Positions 4,905 to 5,697 of a DNA stretch of 5,697 nt are shown in pieces. The notes under the pieces were generated by a model. The model did not search any database and was not told the DNA's origin. It was given only the letters and a program-made list of their open reading frames with translations. The stretch spans positions 1 through 5,697 of the forward strand of contig CAMJYF010000146.1 in the NCBI GenBank assembly GCA_946409885.1, in the 5' to 3' direction. The translations under genes were made by a program, and so were the position numbers. Position 1 is the stretch's first letter. Each line of letters starts with the position of its first letter. The DNA comes from an uncultured Clostridia bacterium (lineage in GTDB: Bacteria > Bacillota > Clostridia > Oscillospirales > Acutalibacteraceae).

Positions 4905-5146
4905 TGTAGGGCTGACGCGGACCCTGTAGGGGCGGGCACTGACGGCCCGAACCCCGGTCACCGACCGCCCGCGTATACTCCGGAACCCCCTGTAGGGGCG
5001 GGCACTGACCGCCCGCAACCTGCCCCGGGACACATTGTGACGGCAGCAATCATCGAACGAGATGGAATGATGATTGGGATAAAATCGCGTCATTCCCAAC
5101 AAAAACGTGGGAAACGTTTCGGGCGGTCAGTGCCCGCCCCTACAGG
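4905..5146. repeat. Cluster of interspersed hairpin repeats with a 27-bp inverted pair
   Basis: Copy B (4989-5015) begins CCTGTAGGGGCGG and ends GACCGCCCG; copy C (5120-5146) is its exact reverse complement over 27 bp. Copy A (4923-4949) matches B with a single C-to-G change. Decayed pieces lie at 4905-4920 (TGTAGGGCTGACGC) and at 4963-4972 (GACCGCCCGC, equal to 5007-5016 at the end of B). Each unit can fold on itself through CCCC-TGTA-GGGG and GGGCGG/CCGCCC. Such short hairpin repeats between genes resemble REP or MITE-like elements; related TGTAGGGGCG sequences are, from general knowledge, frequent between genes in Oscillospiraceae. Confidence 0.75.
5016..5119. other. Core between inverted repeat copies, with nested inverted repeats
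   Basis: The 104 bp enclosed by copies B and C contain CAATCATC (5047-5054) against GATGATTG (5069-5076), GGAATGA (5064-5070) against TCATTCC (5090-5096), and the palindrome GAAACGTTTC (5111-5120). The first two pairings compete, so alternative folds are possible. The composition is less GC-rich than the repeats around it. No reading frame is credible. It may be the body of a small non-autonomous element bounded by the 27-bp repeats. Confidence 0.45.
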
Positions 5147-5201
5147 TTATCTCGACAAACTGCCAAATTGTCATTACAACAGCCATATCATCTGACTTGC
5201 T

Positions 5202-5697
5202 TTACACCGCGGCTTTCAGCCAACCGAACAAAAACAGGAACCACCTGCCGACGGCGCGCAGGCTTCGCAGGGGGTCGGCCTGCGCCTGCGCCAGCTGTTC
5301 CGCGTCCACCGCCCAGACGGTATCGGTGGGCTGGCGGTAAAGCAGCCGACCGCTGCCGGAGCGGTAGCAGTAAGCGCCGCTTTCCGCCAGCGTGTACAGC
5401 GTGCCCTCCGCCATCGTCAGGTCCTCCGCATACGGGATCGCCATTGTCTTGCGCAGGCCGTCGCGCAGAATCTGCCCGGCCTCATAATCCACCCGGGCGG
5501 TATACAGATAATCCGGGTGGGTAATTCCGGCGGAAACGTTCAGGTACGCCGTCCCGCCGCGCAGCCATACGCCCTGCACCCGATCCACCGCTTCCGGCAC
5601 CCGCAGCGAAGAAGCGGGGGCCACACAGGCGCCGCTCTCACCAACAAGGCTTTCCCACTCGCTTTCCGGGTCGCTCCCCTGCAGAGCAAAGCAGAGA
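5202..5697 (-). CDS. C-terminal fragment of a beta-propeller-like protein (runs off the window)
   Basis: The frame is open from the right edge to the TAA at 5204-5202; 164 residues are visible and the start lies outside. A GTG at 5624-5622 is in frame, but coding sequence continues upstream of it without a break (for example ESEWESLVGESGACV), so it is probably an internal valine. The visible part has repeated strand-turn patterns such as VWLRGGTAYLNVSAG, then ARVDYEAGQILRDGL, MAEGTLYTLAESGAYCYRSGSGRLLYR and TVWAVDAEQLA. Their 'V-w---g-lY--------l-ri----G' rhythm suggests WD40/PQQ-like propeller blades. The last residues, RAVGRWFLFLFGWLKAAV, are hydrophobic and aromatic, suggesting a membrane-associated tail. 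No specific family is recognised and no catalytic motif is seen. It converges on the repeat cluster; a link with the DUF2804 module is not indicated. Confidence 0.65.
   Translation of the reverse strand, partial: LCFALQGSDPESEWESLVGESGACVAPASSLRVPEAVDRVQGVWLRGGTAYLNVSAGITHPDYLYTARVDYEAGQILRDGLRKTMAIPYAEDLTMAEGTLYTLAESGAYCYRSGSGRLLYRQPTDTVWAVDAEQLAQAQADPLRSLRAVGRWFLFLFGWLKAAV

Larger units (their letters stand above)
4765..5201. other. Non-coding region: terminator plus interspersed repeat cluster
   Basis: This 437-bp stretch separates the DUF2804 gene from the convergent propeller fragment. It holds two hairpins (4811-4840 and 4846-4882), then a cluster of TGTAGGGGCGGGC-type repeats (4905-5146) and about 55 bp with no recognisable feature. 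Short frames across it repeat the same few residues because they cross the repeat copies, and none has a credible start site. No clear T-tailed terminator was found for the minus-strand gene ending at 5202. Confidence 0.7.

Noticed and set aside
4204..5049. Minus-strand open frame of 281 codons over the end of the DUF2804 gene and the repeats
   Set aside because: Its repeated peptide segments come from translating copies A and B, and the rest is antisense to DUF2804.
4905..5146. CRISPR array
   Set aside because: Copies are in both orientations, few, degenerate and irregularly spaced (66 bp, then 131 bp), with no cas gene; this is a dispersed hairpin repeat.
4896..5195. Short plus-strand frames with a repeated PVGAGTD peptide
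   Set aside because: The peptide repeat is only the translation of the interspersed DNA repeat; there is no ribosome site and no promoter.
5622..5624. GTG as the real start of the right-end gene
   Set aside because: The frame stays open and protein-like through to the window edge, and no purine-rich ribosome site precedes the GTG at a suitable distance.

Overview
The window looks like chromosomal DNA from a GC-rich Bacillota, most likely a gut-type Clostridia/Oscillospiraceae relative. This is inferred from purine-rich Shine-Dalgarno sites, near-consensus sigma-A promoters set in AT-rich gaps between GC-rich genes, the gene families present, and a short interspersed repeat containing TGTAGGGGCGGGC. 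No rRNA or single-copy marker is present, so the taxonomy is a guess. No tRNA, CRISPR array, transposase or phage gene was seen.

Layout, left to right. (1) 1-219 is a divergent control region. A strong promoter fires leftward off the window into a foldable transcript of unknown identity, a perfect TTGACA-17-TATAAT promoter fires rightward, and a 21-bp imperfect palindrome lies between them. (2) 220-627 (+) encodes a small secreted or membrane-anchored protein with a bacterial Ig-like (Big_14-type) domain. (3) 628-764 is a convergent gap with a bidirectional terminator, a tandem pyrimidine repeat and a small hairpin. (4) 765-3534 (-) is a two-gene operon: a RetSat/CrtISO/phytoene-desaturase-like FAD oxidoreductase, followed after 1 nt by a three-domain FAD/NAD(P)/[2Fe-2S] ferredoxin-reductase-type protein. 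(5) 3535-3705 holds back-to-back promoters. (6) 3706-4764 (+) encodes a DUF2804 protein. (7) 4765-5201 is non-coding: two hairpins, one a convincing terminator, then a cluster of interspersed repeats including an exact 27-bp inverted pair around a 104-bp core. (8) 5202 to the right edge (-) is the C-terminal part of a beta-propeller-like protein with a hydrophobic C-terminus.

The most interesting unit is 765-4764. A flavoprotein of the polyene-modifying superfamily, a dedicated NAD(P)H-to-[2Fe-2S] reductase and a divergently transcribed DUF2804 protein share one promoter region. The working hypothesis is a reductive or isomerising pathway for unsaturated lipid or isoprenoid substrates, with the reductase supplying electrons to the flavoprotein. 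Domain identities are read from motifs; substrate and partnership are inference. The flanking genes (Ig-like protein, propeller fragment) have no evident link to this module.
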